Below are positions 23,973 through 33,049 of a DNA stretch of 64,000 nucleotides, piece by piece; within the stretch, counting starts at the first letter, position 1, and every line of letters starts with the position of its first letter. A program made the translations under genes and the position numbers. The DNA lies in assembly GCF_030817535.1 (NCBI RefSeq), contig NZ_JAUSZL010000002.1:5332001-5396000 (forward strand), in the 5' to 3' direction. The notes beneath the pieces are model-generated. The model worked only from the letters and a program-made list of their open reading frames with translations. It was not told the DNA's origin and made no database searches. The stretch is from Streptomyces sp. V3I8. Lineage in GTDB: Bacteria > Actinomycetota > Actinomycetes > Streptomycetales > Streptomycetaceae.

Positions 23973-25763
23973 GTGAGCGACGCGATACCGGCCCGGCCGG
24001 CGACCGACCGCCCCCGACCGGGTGTGCCGCGCCCGCCCGGCGTGATCCCGGCCCCCCGGGCGGCACGGGAGTCGGGGGGCCCGGGTGTGCCGCTCGACGC
24101 GCGCACCACCCTGTGGGCCGGCCCCGGTACGGGCACCACCGAACGCTGGCTGCGCCTCACCCTCGGCGCTGCGCTCGGCATCGCGCTGCCACCCGCCACC
24201 GACACCGCACCCGCCACCGACACCGCGTCCGGTGCCGCGCATGCGTCCGGTGCCGCGCATGCGTCCGGTGCCGCGCATGCGGCCGGTGCGGAGAACTCCG
24301 CCGGTGCGGAGAGCGCCCCGAGCACCGTGCGGTTGCGTGTCGACGCATCCCTCCCGCCCGAGGCGTACGTACTCGACGTCGATTCCGGACGCGGTATCGA
24401 GATCCGGGGCGGCGACGGCGCCGGAGTGTTCTGGGGCGCCCAGACACTGCGCCAGCTCATCGGCCCGGACGCCTTCCGCAGGGCCCCCGTCCGGCCCGGC
24501 ACCACCCATGTCGTCCCGCAGCGGACCATCGAGGACGCCCCGCGCTTCGGCTGGCGCGGATGCATGCTCGACGTCGCACGGCACTTCACACCGAAGGACG
24601 GTGTCCTGCGCCATCTCGACCTGATGGCCGCGCACAAACTGAACGTCTTCCACTTCCACCTCACGGACGACCAGGGCTGGCGTATCGAGATCAAGCGGTA
24701 TCCGCGGCTCACGGAGACCGGATCATGGCGGGCGCGCACGAAATTCGGCCACCGCGCCTCACCGCACTGGGAGGAGAAGCCGCACGGGGGCTTCTACACC
24801 CAGGACGACATCCGCGAGATCGTCGCGTACGCCGCCGAGCGGCATATCGCGGTCGTCCCCGAAATCGACATCCCGGGACACTCGCAGGCCGCCATCGCCG
24901 CATATCCGGAACTCGGCAACACCGATGTCGTCGACACGCTCTCCCTCTCCGTCTGGGACTCCTGGGGCGTCTCCCAAAACGTACTCGCCCCCACCGACAA
25001 CGCCCTCCGGTTCTACGAGGGAGTCTTCGAGGAACTCCTCGGCCTGTTCCCCTCGGAGTTCATCCACATCGGCGGCGACGAGTGCGCCAAGGACCAGTGG
25101 AAGGCGTCCCCGGCCGCACAGGCGCGGATCACGGAACTGGGCCTCGCGGACGAGGACGAACTGCAGTCCTGGTTCGTCCGCCACTTCGACGCCTGGCTGA
25201 CCGCGCGCGGGCGGCGGCTGATCGGCTGGGACGAGATCCTGGAGGGCGGACTCGCCCCTGGTGCCGCCGTCTCCTCGTGGCGCGGCTACCGGGGCGGTAT
25301 CGCGGCCGCGCGGGCGGGCCACGACGTCGTCATGTGCCCCGAGCAGCAGGTCTACCTGGACCACCGCCAGGCCGGCGGACCGGACGAGCCCGTGCCCATC
25401 GGCTTCGTGCGCACGCTGGAGGACGTCTACCGTTTTGAACCCGTGCCTCCGGAGCTGACCCCCGGTCAGGCGCGGCACGTGCTCGGCACCCAGGCCAACC
25501 TGTGGACCGAGGTGATGGAGGACCGGGGCCGCCTGGACTACCAGGCCTTCCCGCGCCTGGTGGCCTTCGCGGAGGTCGCCTGGAGCGCACTGCCGGCCCC
25601 CGCCGACCGCGACTTCGCCGACTTCGAGCGGCGGATGACCGACCACTACCCGCGACTTGACGCCCTGGGGGTCGCCTACCGGCCGCCCACCGGGCCGCTG
25701 CCCTGGCAACGGCGCCCCGGAGTGCCGGGCCGCCCGATCGACGGACCGCCGCCGAACGTGTGA
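23973..25763 (+). CDS. GH20 beta-N-acetylhexosaminidase without signal peptide
   Basis: The enzyme removes terminal GlcNAc from chito-oligosaccharides. A GH20b-type N-terminal domain is followed by the catalytic barrel: HLTDDQGWRIEIKRYPRL and HIGGDECAKDQW with the catalytic pair Asp369-Glu370, plus LGTQANLWTE. There is no signal peptide, so it should act in the cytoplasm on imported sugars. GTG 23973 follows GAGGA and starts 8 bp after the permease stop. An Ala/His/Thr-rich insertion at residues 75-115 within the N-terminal domain comes from three perfect 18-bp repeats (24225-24278). Length is 596 aa. The closest counterpart I recall is S. coelicolor SCO2943. Confidence 0.92.
   Translation: MSDAIPARPATDRPRPGVPRPPGVIPAPRAARESGGPGVPLDARTTLWAGPGTGTTERWLRLTLGAALGIALPPATDTAPATDTASGAAHASGAAHASGAAHAAGAENSAGAESAPSTVRLRVDASLPPEAYVLDVDSGRGIEIRGGDGAGVFWGAQTLRQLIGPDAFRRAPVRPGTTHVVPQRTIEDAPRFGWRGCMLDVARHFTPKDGVLRHLDLMAAHKLNVFHFHLTDDQGWRIEIKRYPRLTETGSWRARTKFGHRASPHWEEKPHGGFYTQDDIREIVAYAAERHIAVVPEIDIPGHSQAAIAAYPELGNTDVVDTLSLSVWDSWGVSQNVLAPTDNALRFYEGVFEELLGLFPSEFIHIGGDECAKDQWKASPAAQARITELGLADEDELQSWFVRHFDAWLTARGRRLIGWDEILEGGLAPGAAVSSWRGYRGGIAAARAGHDVVMCPEQQVYLDHRQAGGPDEPVPIGFVRTLEDVYRFEPVPPELTPGQARHVLGTQANLWTEVMEDRGRLDYQAFPRLVAFAEVAWSALPAPADRDFADFERRMTDHYPRLDALGVAYRPPTGPLPWQRRPGVPGRPIDGPPPNV
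24225..24278 (+). repeat. Three perfect 18-bp tandem repeats in the hexosaminidase gene
   Basis: The unit GCGTCCGGTGCCGCGCAT is present three times without change. It encodes ASGAAH repeats in a loop of the non-catalytic N-terminal domain. Units are in frame. Confidence 0.9.
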
Positions 25764-26018
25764 GACCGCTCTCGGCGCGGCCCGAGCCGGCCGGGCGGGA
25801 AAGGCTCCCAAGGGGTATCGAAAACCACCAATTCGCGCCGACGGGTTATGTGGTGCGAAAGCGGACCATCCGCTGGTGGCGGGTAGGAATGCCTCCTAGC
25901 GGACCCCCGCGTCGGGGGACCGGGAAGATGTGCCAGAGTTGCCACGTCCGCCCTGTCAGCACGTACCGTACGGCAACACAGGTGGGACCAGGTGGGGCAG
26001 CGGGAAGGGGCATCCGGT

Positions 26019-26912
26019 TTGACCACGCACGCACCGCAGGCGGCGCAGGCCGTGACACTGCCCGCCTCGCTGGACGAGGCCGTGGCGGCGCTCGCCGCCA
26101 TGCCCGCCGCCGTTCCCGTGGCCGGCGGCACCGACCTGATGGCCGCCGTCAACTCCGGGCAGCTGCGGCCCGCCGCCCTCGTCGGCCTCGGCCGGATCAG
26201 CGAGATCCGCGGCTGGCAGTACCAGGACGGCCACGCGCTGCTCGGCGCCGGCCTCACCCACGCCCGCATGGGGCGCCCCGACTTCGCCGCCCTCATCCCC
26301 GCTCTCGCGGCCGCCGCCAGAGCCGCGGGGCCGCCGCAGATCCGCAACGCGGGCACCCTGGGCGGCAACATCGCCTCCGCGTCCCCGACCGGTGACGCGC
26401 TCCCGGTACTGGCCGCGCTGGAGGCGACCCTCATCGTCGCGGGCCCGGGCGGCGTCCGCCGCGAGATCCCCGTCTCGCACCTGCTCGCGGGCATGGAGAT
26501 GCTCCGCGGCGGCGAACTCATCGGGTACGTGCGCGTGCCGCTGCTGCACGCGCCGCAGGTCTTCCTGAAGGCCACCGGGCGGACCGGCCCCGGGCGCGCC
26601 ATCGCCTCCGTGTCGCTGGTCCTCGACCCCGCCCGGCGCGGGGTGCGGTGCGCCGTGGGCGCCATAGCGCCGATGCCGCTGCGCCCTCTGGACGCCGAGC
26701 AGTGGGTCGCCTCGCTGATCGACTGGGACAACAACCGCGCGATCGTCCCCGAGGCGCTGGCCGCCTTCGGTGAGTACGTCGCCGCGGCGTGCATCCCCGA
26801 TCCGGGCCCTGAGGAGGACGGTTCCGTACCGCCGCTGCCGCCCGCCGTACTGCACCTGCGGCGCACCGTCGCCGCGCTGGCCCGACGAGCACTGGGGAGG
26901 GCACTGGCGTGA
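26019..26912 (+). CDS. FAD-binding subunit of a xanthine-dehydrogenase-like complex
   Basis: The 297-residue protein is of the CoxM/XdhB type. FAD-contact motifs VPVAGGTDLMAAVNSG and RNAGTLGGNIASASPTGD are intact, and a CO-dehydrogenase flavoprotein C-terminal domain follows. TTG 26019 is preferred since GGGAAGGGG lies 8 bp upstream and the product then begins TTHAPQ after fMet. GTG 25992 (AGGTGGG upstream) is the alternative. It overlaps the next gene by 4 bp (GTGA). In the family this subunit passes electrons from the molybdenum site via 2Fe-2S clusters to FAD. The 255 bases before it carry no recognisable gene. Confidence 0.88.
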   Translation: MTTHAPQAAQAVTLPASLDEAVAALAAMPAAVPVAGGTDLMAAVNSGQLRPAALVGLGRISEIRGWQYQDGHALLGAGLTHARMGRPDFAALIPALAAAARAAGPPQIRNAGTLGGNIASASPTGDALPVLAALEATLIVAGPGGVRREIPVSHLLAGMEMLRGGELIGYVRVPLLHAPQVFLKATGRTGPGRAIASVSLVLDPARRGVRCAVGAIAPMPLRPLDAEQWVASLIDWDNNRAIVPEALAAFGEYVAAACIPDPGPEEDGSVPPLPPAVLHLRRTVAALARRALGRALA

Positions 26913-28574
26913 CCGACGACCAGCACGGGGACCGGCACGAGGACCGGCACGGCGAGGGCACACCTCTGGCGGGCAGTCGCTGGGACCCGCTGCCCCAGGG
27001 CGACTACGACGACGGCGCCACCGCCTTCGTCAAGCTCCCCGAAGGGGGCATCGACGCCCTCCTCGCGGACTCCCCGCTCGCCGCGCCCGGCCACGGCTAC
27101 GTACCGCCGCCGATACAGGTCGCGCCCGGCGCCGACACGGGTACCGACCCGTCCACCGGTTCCTGGGCCCTGCCGCCCGAGACGGCCGACCCCGGCCGGC
27201 GGGACGCCGTGCGGTGGCCCGACCCGAACGCTCTGCCCGAGGAGCACCGGCAGCCCGCCCAGGACGCCTTCGACTACCGCCCCGGGGCCACCGGCCAGTG
27301 GGACTTCGACCAGTCCTCGCAGGGCGGCCCCGGAGCGCCCGGACATGACGCGCCCGGGCACGACGCGGCCGGACATGACGTGACCGGCCAGTGGTCCATT
27401 CCGGTCGCCGACGGGGACCTGCCCGACGAGTCCGGGGAGTTCACCACGTCGTCCCTGGTCGAGCAGTGGGGCGGCGGGAACCCACCCGCCACGCTGCCGG
27501 GCGGGGCGGCCGCGCCCTGGGCCGACGAGCCCTGGGTCCAGCAGCCCGCCGACGGGCACGGTGGCCATGAGCACTCTCCCGGCGGGCACGGTACCGCCGA
27601 GATCGTCGACGTCCCCGGAGAGCACGCCGACGAGATCGCCGTCTCCGCGCCGCGCGACCCGGGACACGACGGGGCGTTCGAGCTCCGCCGGGAGCACCGG
27701 GAGCACCGGGAGCAGGAGTACGTGGACGGCCCTGCGGCCGAGGCGGAAACGGCCGCCACACAAGCGGCTCCGCCGGAAACGGCTTCCACGGAAGCGGCCT
27801 TCACGGAAACGGCCGCCACGGAGGAGCCCGCCGAAGCCGCCGACGCCGACGTCGCTGTCGTCGACGCGGAGTCCGGGCCGGAGTCCGCGGCAGGGCCCGC
27901 GTCCGGGTCGGAGGACTCCCAGGCACTCCCGCCGCACAACGACCACCCCCTGGCCGCGTACGTCCTGCGGGGTGAACGGCGTCGAGCGGCCCGTGACGGA
28001 CGCCTGGATCGGCGAATCGCTGCTGTACGTACTGCGCGAGCGGCTCGGCCTCGCGGGCGCCAAGGACGGCTGCTCGCAGGGCGAGTGCGGAGCCTGCAAC
28101 GTCCAGGTCGACGGACGCCTCGTGGCGTCCTGCCTGGTGCCCGCGGTGACCGCCGCCGGGAGCGAGGTGCGTACCGTCGAGGGGCTCGCCGCCGACGGGC
28201 AGCCCTCCGACGTCCAGCGGGCGCTCGCCAAGTGCGGCGCGGTCCAGTGCGGCTTCTGCATCCCCGGCATGGCGATGACCGTGCACGACCTCCTCGAGGG
28301 CAACCCCGCGCCGACCGACCTCGAGACCCGCCAGGCCCTGTGCGGCAACCTGTGCCGCTGCTCCGGCTACCGGGGCGTCCTGGAGGCCGTACGGGACGTC
28401 GTGGCCGGGCGCGAGGCCCACACGGCCGCCGAGAGCTCCGCGGACGGCGACGAGGCCCGTATCCCGCGCCAGGCGGGCCCGGGCGGCGGTGGCGTCAACC
28501 CGTCCGCGTTCGAGCCCCACCAGTCCCACCAGCCCCACCAGCAGCCGTACGGCGAGGACGGAGGCCAGGAATGA
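26909..28574 (+). pseudogene. 2Fe-2S subunit of the xanthine-dehydrogenase-like complex, frameshifted, with about 340-residue acidic extension
   Basis: From GTG 26909 the frame encodes a long Asp/Gly/Pro/Glu-rich low-complexity region (HD and PGHDAPGHDAAGHD repeats, TAATQAAPPETAST-like repeats). It then enters the ferredoxin fold at LAAYVLR. There one extra G in the run 27969-27972 throws the frame out. The next frame continues correctly with VNGVERPVTDAWIGESLLYV. All eight cluster cysteines are present: CSQGECGACN and VASC for the plant-type cluster, QCGFCIPG and LCRCSGYRG for the second. Correcting the base gives 554 residues against about 160-200 in usual CoxS subunits. It overlaps the large-subunit start by 4 bp (ATGA). 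Confidence 0.85.
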
Positions 28575-30880
28575 GCAACGACACCGCCACCGCGACCACC
28601 GCGCAGCCCGGTACCGCTCCGGAGCCGCCGCCGCACGGCCTGGGCGTGTCCCTGCCGTCCGCCGAGGCCCGCGCCAAGACCGAGGGCACCTTCCCGTACG
28701 CGGCGGACCTGTGGGCCGAGGGACTGCTGTGGGCGGCCGTCCTGAGATCGCCCCACCCGCACGCGCGCATCCTGTCCGTCGACACCACCCACGCGCGCGA
28801 GATGGCCGGCGTACGCGCCGTCATCACGCACGAGGACGTGCCCGGCACCGCGCTGCTCGGCCGGGGCAAGGCCGACCGCCCGGTGTTCGCCTCCGACGTC
28901 GTGCGCCACCACGGCGAGCCCATCGCGGCCGTCGCGGCCGACCACCCCGACACCGCGCGCATGGCCGCCGCCGCCGTCATCGTCGAGTACGAGATCCTCG
29001 ACCCGGTGACCGACCCGGAGCAGGCCTTCGAGGCCGAGCCCCTGCACCCCGACGGCAACCTCATCCGCCACATCCCGCTGCGCCACGGCGACCCGGACGC
29101 GGCGGGCGACATCGTCGTCGAGGGCCTGTACCGCATCGGCCGCCAGGACCCGGCCCCGATCGGCGCCGAGGCCGGTCTCGCCGTGCCCCGACCCGACGGC
29201 GGCGTCGAGCTCTACGTGGCGTCCACGGACCCGCACACCGACCGGGACACGGCGGCCGCCTGCTACGGGCTGGAGCCCGAGCGCGTGAAGGTCGTCGTCA
29301 CCGGCGTGCCCGGCGCCACCGCCGACCGTGAGGACCAGGGCTTCCAGCTCCCCCTGGGGCTGCTCGCCCTGAAGACGGGATGCCCGGTCAAGCTGACCGC
29401 GACGCGCGAAGAATCCTTCCTCGGGCACGTCCACCGCCACCCCACGCTGCTGCGCTACCGCCACCACGCGGACGCCGAGGGCAAGCTGGTCAAGGTCGAG
29501 GCGCAGATCCTCCTCGACGCGGGCGCGTACGCGGACACCTCGTCGGAGGCCCTCGCCGCCGCCGTCTCCTTCGCCTGCGGCCCCTACGTCGTCCCGAACG
29601 CCTTCATCGAGGGCTGGGCCGTACGCACCAACAACCCGCCCTCCGGACACGTACGCGGCGAGGGCGCCATGCAGGTGTGCGCCGCCTACGAGGCCCAGAT
29701 GGACAAGCTGGCGAAGAAGCTCGGCGTCGACCCGGCCGACCTGCGCCTGCGCAACGTGCTGGCCACCGGGGACGTGCTCCCGACCGGCCAGACGGTCACC
29801 TGCCCGGCCCCGGTGGCCGAACTGCTGCAGGCCGTCCAGGACTTCCCGCTGCCCGCCCTCCCCAAGGACACCCCCGAGGACGAGTGGCTGCTCCCGGGCG
29901 GCCCCGAGGGCGCCGGTGAGCCCGGCGCCGTACGGCGCGGCGTCGGCTACGCCCTGGGCATGGTCCACATGCTCGGCGCCGAGGGCACCGACGAGGTCTC
30001 GACGGCCACCGTGAAGGTCCACGACGGCATCGCCACCGTGCTCTGCGCGGCCGTGGAGACCGGCCAGGGCTTCACCACGCTGGCCCGCCAGATCGTCCAG
30101 GAGACGCTCGGCATCGAAGAGGTCCACGTGGCCTCCGTGGACACCGACCAGCCGCCCGCGGGCCCCGGCTCCCGAGGCCGTCACACCTGGGTGTCCGGCG
30201 GCGCCGTCGAACGGGCCGCCAAGATGGTCCGTACGCAGCTGCTGCAGCCCCTGGCGCACAAGTTCGGGATGTCCACCGAGCTGCTCCAGATCACCGACGG
30301 CAAGATCACCTCGTACGACGGCGTGCTGTCGACGACCGTCACCGAGGCGATGGACGGCAAGGAGCTGTGGGCGACCGCGCAGTGCCGCCCGCACCCCACC
30401 GAGCCGCTGGACGGCGCCGGCCAGGGCGACGCCTTCGTGGGCCTCGCCTTCTGCGCGATCCGCGCGGTGGTGGACGTCGACATCGAACTCGGCTCGGTAC
30501 GCGTGGTCGAACTGGCGCTCGCCCAGGACGTGGGCCGCATCCTGAACCCCGCGCAGATCACCGCCCGTATCGAGGCCGGGGTCACCCAGGGCATCGGGGC
30601 CGCCCTCACGGAGAACCTGCGTACCGCGCGCGGTCTGGTGCGCCACCCCGACCTGACCGGGTACTCGCTGCCGACCGCCCTCGACGCCCCCGAGATCCGC
30701 ATCGTGAAGCTCGTCGAGGAGCGCGACGTGGTCGCGCCCTTCGGAGCCAAGGCCGTCAGCGCGGTACCGGTCGTGACGTCCCCCGCGGCGGTCGCGTCCG
30801 CGGTACGGGCGGCGACCGGGCGTCCGGTCAACCGCCTCCCGATAAGGCCGCAGGCGGCCGTGGTGACCGCGACGCAGTGA
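28571..30880 (+). CDS. Molybdopterin-binding (large) subunit, xanthine-dehydrogenase-like, with altered active-site motifs
   Basis: The 769-residue protein has the aldehyde oxidase/xanthine dehydrogenase a/b hammerhead (AKTEGTFPYAADL to about 130) and the molybdopterin-binding domains after it. Several general family features are kept: ALKTGCPVKLTATREESF, AAVETGQGFTTLA, VVELALAQDVGRILNPAQ. Key positions are not. Where the family has GGGFGGK the sequence is VPGATADRE. The FRGFG arginine loop reads HVRGEGAMQ. The AKAVGEPP motif with the catalytic Glu reads AKAVSAVPVV. The protein may bind cofactor differently or not be a hydroxylase at all. ATG 28571 overlaps the previous stop; GGAGG is near. 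Confidence 0.88.
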   Translation: MSNDTATATTAQPGTAPEPPPHGLGVSLPSAEARAKTEGTFPYAADLWAEGLLWAAVLRSPHPHARILSVDTTHAREMAGVRAVITHEDVPGTALLGRGKADRPVFASDVVRHHGEPIAAVAADHPDTARMAAAAVIVEYEILDPVTDPEQAFEAEPLHPDGNLIRHIPLRHGDPDAAGDIVVEGLYRIGRQDPAPIGAEAGLAVPRPDGGVELYVASTDPHTDRDTAAACYGLEPERVKVVVTGVPGATADREDQGFQLPLGLLALKTGCPVKLTATREESFLGHVHRHPTLLRYRHHADAEGKLVKVEAQILLDAGAYADTSSEALAAAVSFACGPYVVPNAFIEGWAVRTNNPPSGHVRGEGAMQVCAAYEAQMDKLAKKLGVDPADLRLRNVLATGDVLPTGQTVTCPAPVAELLQAVQDFPLPALPKDTPEDEWLLPGGPEGAGEPGAVRRGVGYALGMVHMLGAEGTDEVSTATVKVHDGIATVLCAAVETGQGFTTLARQIVQETLGIEEVHVASVDTDQPPAGPGSRGRHTWVSGGAVERAAKMVRTQLLQPLAHKFGMSTELLQITDGKITSYDGVLSTTVTEAMDGKELWATAQCRPHPTEPLDGAGQGDAFVGLAFCAIRAVVDVDIELGSVRVVELALAQDVGRILNPAQITARIEAGVTQGIGAALTENLRTARGLVRHPDLTGYSLPTALDAPEIRIVKLVEERDVVAPFGAKAVSAVPVVTSPAAVASAVRAATGRPVNRLPIRPQAAVVTATQ

Positions 30881-31092
30881 CATGGATCCCCGCTGGTCAC
30901 GGCGGTGCGGGGGCGTTGTCAGTGGTGCCCGCTAGTGTTCTGGGCAGTGGGGGAGGACCGCTGGGCGGCGGGCCTGTTCGTGGGTGTTTCCGGAGGCGGG
31001 GCCGGGTTTCGAGGCCTGTGCCGACGCTTGCGTGCGTGTGCCGCCCGACCGGTCCTGCCGGGGGACTGTGAACAACGATCCACGGGGGAACG

Positions 31093-32346
31093 ATGAGCAC
31101 GACGGACACCGGCACCAGCATCGGCACCAGCTCCAGCACCGACTTCGGCATCGGCATGGGTATCGGAAGCGGCATCGCGAGGATCACTCTGCCCGAGGAC
31201 GCGCTGGACCCGTACGTCACGCACGAACCGACGCGGCGCCGGCTGACGGGCCCGGGACTGCCGGCGGACGACGACATATTCACGTTCGCGGCGCTTCACG
31301 AGGCCGCCCGCCGGGGCGGGTTGCGCACGGTGGCGGACTCGACCGCGGACCCGGTCCGTCTCCCGGCGGACCTGCGCGACCAGTTGGTGATCGGCGCACT
31401 GCGGGACCCGGCCGGTACGGAGGCGGGTACGGACACGGAGTCGGTCCTGCTCGACGGCGCGACGGGCGAAGTGTCCACGACCTGCTTCCTGCACGACCGC
31501 CCCGACCTGATGGACCGCCTCCCGCTCGCACCCTCGCTGCGCGCCCTCACGGACTTCATGGCCGCGACGGACGAGATGACCGCCAGGAGCGGCCGGTTCG
31601 CGTCCTACGAGGGCCGGTTCGGACCCAAGGCGGTCGCCGGGATGTCGCAGCGGCTCCTCGCGCTCTTCGAGGAGGGCGTCGACGGCGAGATCCCGCCGTT
31701 CTGGAGGATGGCCGCGCTGATCCGCCCGCTGGCCCTCGTCGCGGGCCCGCCCGCCGATGCGGCGCTGACGCTCGACCTGCCAGCCCGTCTGCTGGACCAG
31801 GAGTTCGGGCAGGGCCGTGTCGTGCGCTTCGAGGACGTCGACTTCCCCGCGGCGCTCGCGCACGAGCCGACCCGGCGCTTCCTGCGCGAGACGGGCCTGC
31901 CCGAGGACGGCTTCCTGTTCCACCTGGACACGGACGTGCCGCTGCCGACGCTGGCCGAGTACTACGAGGACGAGCGCCCGCACGTGTTCACGGCCGACCG
32001 GCTCCCCGCGGGCAGCGACCACCTGATACGCCTCGGCCACCTGGTCGAGGACAACAGCCTGGTGGTCGACGGCACGACGGGCGCGATCCTGGACTGGAAC
32101 GAGCCGGACGCCACGCTGTACGCCCTGAACACGGACGTCTCCACGCTGGCCTTCACCCTGTGGCTGCTGCACCGCGAGAGAGCGATCGACGAGTCCCTCG
32201 CCCACGAACTGACGGAGGCGGCCTACGACCACCTCGCCACGACGATGACGCAGACGCTGTCGAGGATCGACCCCACGGGCGGGACGGAGGGCAGCCGGCA
32301 CTACTGGACGGAGATGTTCCAGGACGAGGCCGGCGGGGTGCTGTGA
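31093..32346 (+). CDS. SUKH-4 family protein with internal duplication
   Basis: The 417-residue protein carries two related modules. The first starts near residue 35 (THEPTRRRLTGPGLPADDDI), the second near residue 255 (AHEPTRRFLRETGLPEDGFL). Each continues with a strand pattern containing VLLDGATGEV or LVVDGTTGAI. This matches the SUKH-4 pattern of immunity-like proteins. No toxin gene lies next to it, so it is an orphan here; it may serve as a general immunity or a regulatory protein. ATG 31093 follows GGGGGAA. The 212 bases upstream (30881-31092) contain no gene. Confidence 0.75.
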   Translation: MSTTDTGTSIGTSSSTDFGIGMGIGSGIARITLPEDALDPYVTHEPTRRRLTGPGLPADDDIFTFAALHEAARRGGLRTVADSTADPVRLPADLRDQLVIGALRDPAGTEAGTDTESVLLDGATGEVSTTCFLHDRPDLMDRLPLAPSLRALTDFMAATDEMTARSGRFASYEGRFGPKAVAGMSQRLLALFEEGVDGEIPPFWRMAALIRPLALVAGPPADAALTLDLPARLLDQEFGQGRVVRFEDVDFPAALAHEPTRRFLRETGLPEDGFLFHLDTDVPLPTLAEYYEDERPHVFTADRLPAGSDHLIRLGHLVEDNSLVVDGTTGAILDWNEPDATLYALNTDVSTLAFTLWLLHRERAIDESLAHELTEAAYDHLATTMTQTLSRIDPTGGTEGSRHYWTEMFQDEAGGVL

Positions 32347-32453
32347 CCTCGAAGGGTCTCCTCATCCTTCGTTCGGGTGGAGCTGCCGAGGGGCATCGCC
32401 CGGTCGGGTGAACGTGAGCCGGTGGCGCCGCGTGGCGTCGATACGGTTCCCCG

Positions 32454-32945
32454 ATGACCTCGAACTCAACAGAAGCGCGCCCGGTGCGCTCCGCCGAACT
32501 GGGCACGCTCGTGGCCATGTCCTGGAGCCGTGCGACGCCCCAGGGCAGCGTTCCCTACATCCTCGCCTGCTCCCTCGGGGACGGCGAGCAGGGTCCGGAG
32601 GGCTCGTCGGCGTCCGTCGCGCAGTTGCTGCACAACTCCGGGCTCTCCACGGAGGAGGGTCTCGTCGACGCCTCCACCCGCCCGTCCCTGCCGATCAGCC
32701 TGCTCGTCGTGGACGGGTCGATCGTCCTCACCATGCCGCAGATCAACGCCCAGATCGTCCCCTCGGCGCAGTGGCTCAGCGCCGTCGCGGAGCGCGGCTG
32801 CGCGTGCCTCATCCTCACCACGCGCCCGTGGCCCGGTGGCGACCTCGACGACAACGAGACCCTGGCCGCCTTCGCCAACGACGAGGAGACCCTCAAGGCA
32901 GCGGCCGTCGTCGCCCTCCCGGCCCGCAAACTGCGCGACCGCTGA
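32454..32945 (+). CDS. DUF5949 family protein
   Basis: The 163-residue soluble protein contains ILACSLGDGEQGPEG, a central LPISLLVVDGSIVLTMPQI and a C-terminal DNETLAAFANDEETLKAAAV. I recognise this as the Streptomyces family DUF5949. No function is known and no catalytic motif is visible. It starts at ATG 32454 without a strong ribosome site. It is followed by a perfect palindrome and a convergent tRNA gene. Confidence 0.8.
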   Translation: MTSNSTEARPVRSAELGTLVAMSWSRATPQGSVPYILACSLGDGEQGPEGSSASVAQLLHNSGLSTEEGLVDASTRPSLPISLLVVDGSIVLTMPQINAQIVPSAQWLSAVAERGCACLILTTRPWPGGDLDDNETLAAFANDEETLKAAAVVALPARKLRDR

Positions 32946-32986
32946 CGCGGTACGTCCACCGGGCCGACCGAGACGGACGGATGAAC

Positions 32987-33030
32987 GAACGGATGGGCGG
33001 CATCCCCCGGGGGATGCCGCCCATCCGTTC
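32987..33030. terminator. 44-bp perfect palindrome, bidirectional terminator
   Basis: Arms 32987-33008 (from GAACGGATGGGCGGCATC) and 33009-33030 are perfectly complementary over 22 bp with no spacer; in RNA the central C5G5 would form the loop. It stands between the DUF5949 gene and the tRNA-Cys gene, which converge, and suits termination of both. Confidence 0.8.
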
Positions 33031-33049
33031 TGTCTGGTCAGGCCACCAG

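Noticed and set aside
26909..30880. Single 1323-residue protein joining the 2Fe-2S and molybdopterin subunits
   Set aside because: The middle part (Arg-rich, no domain) is out-of-frame translation caused by the extra G; two genes overlapping at ATGA explain the region.
28367..30883. 838-residue minus-strand frame opposite the molybdopterin subunit
   Set aside because: Antisense shadow of a conserved coding region with no recognisable domain.
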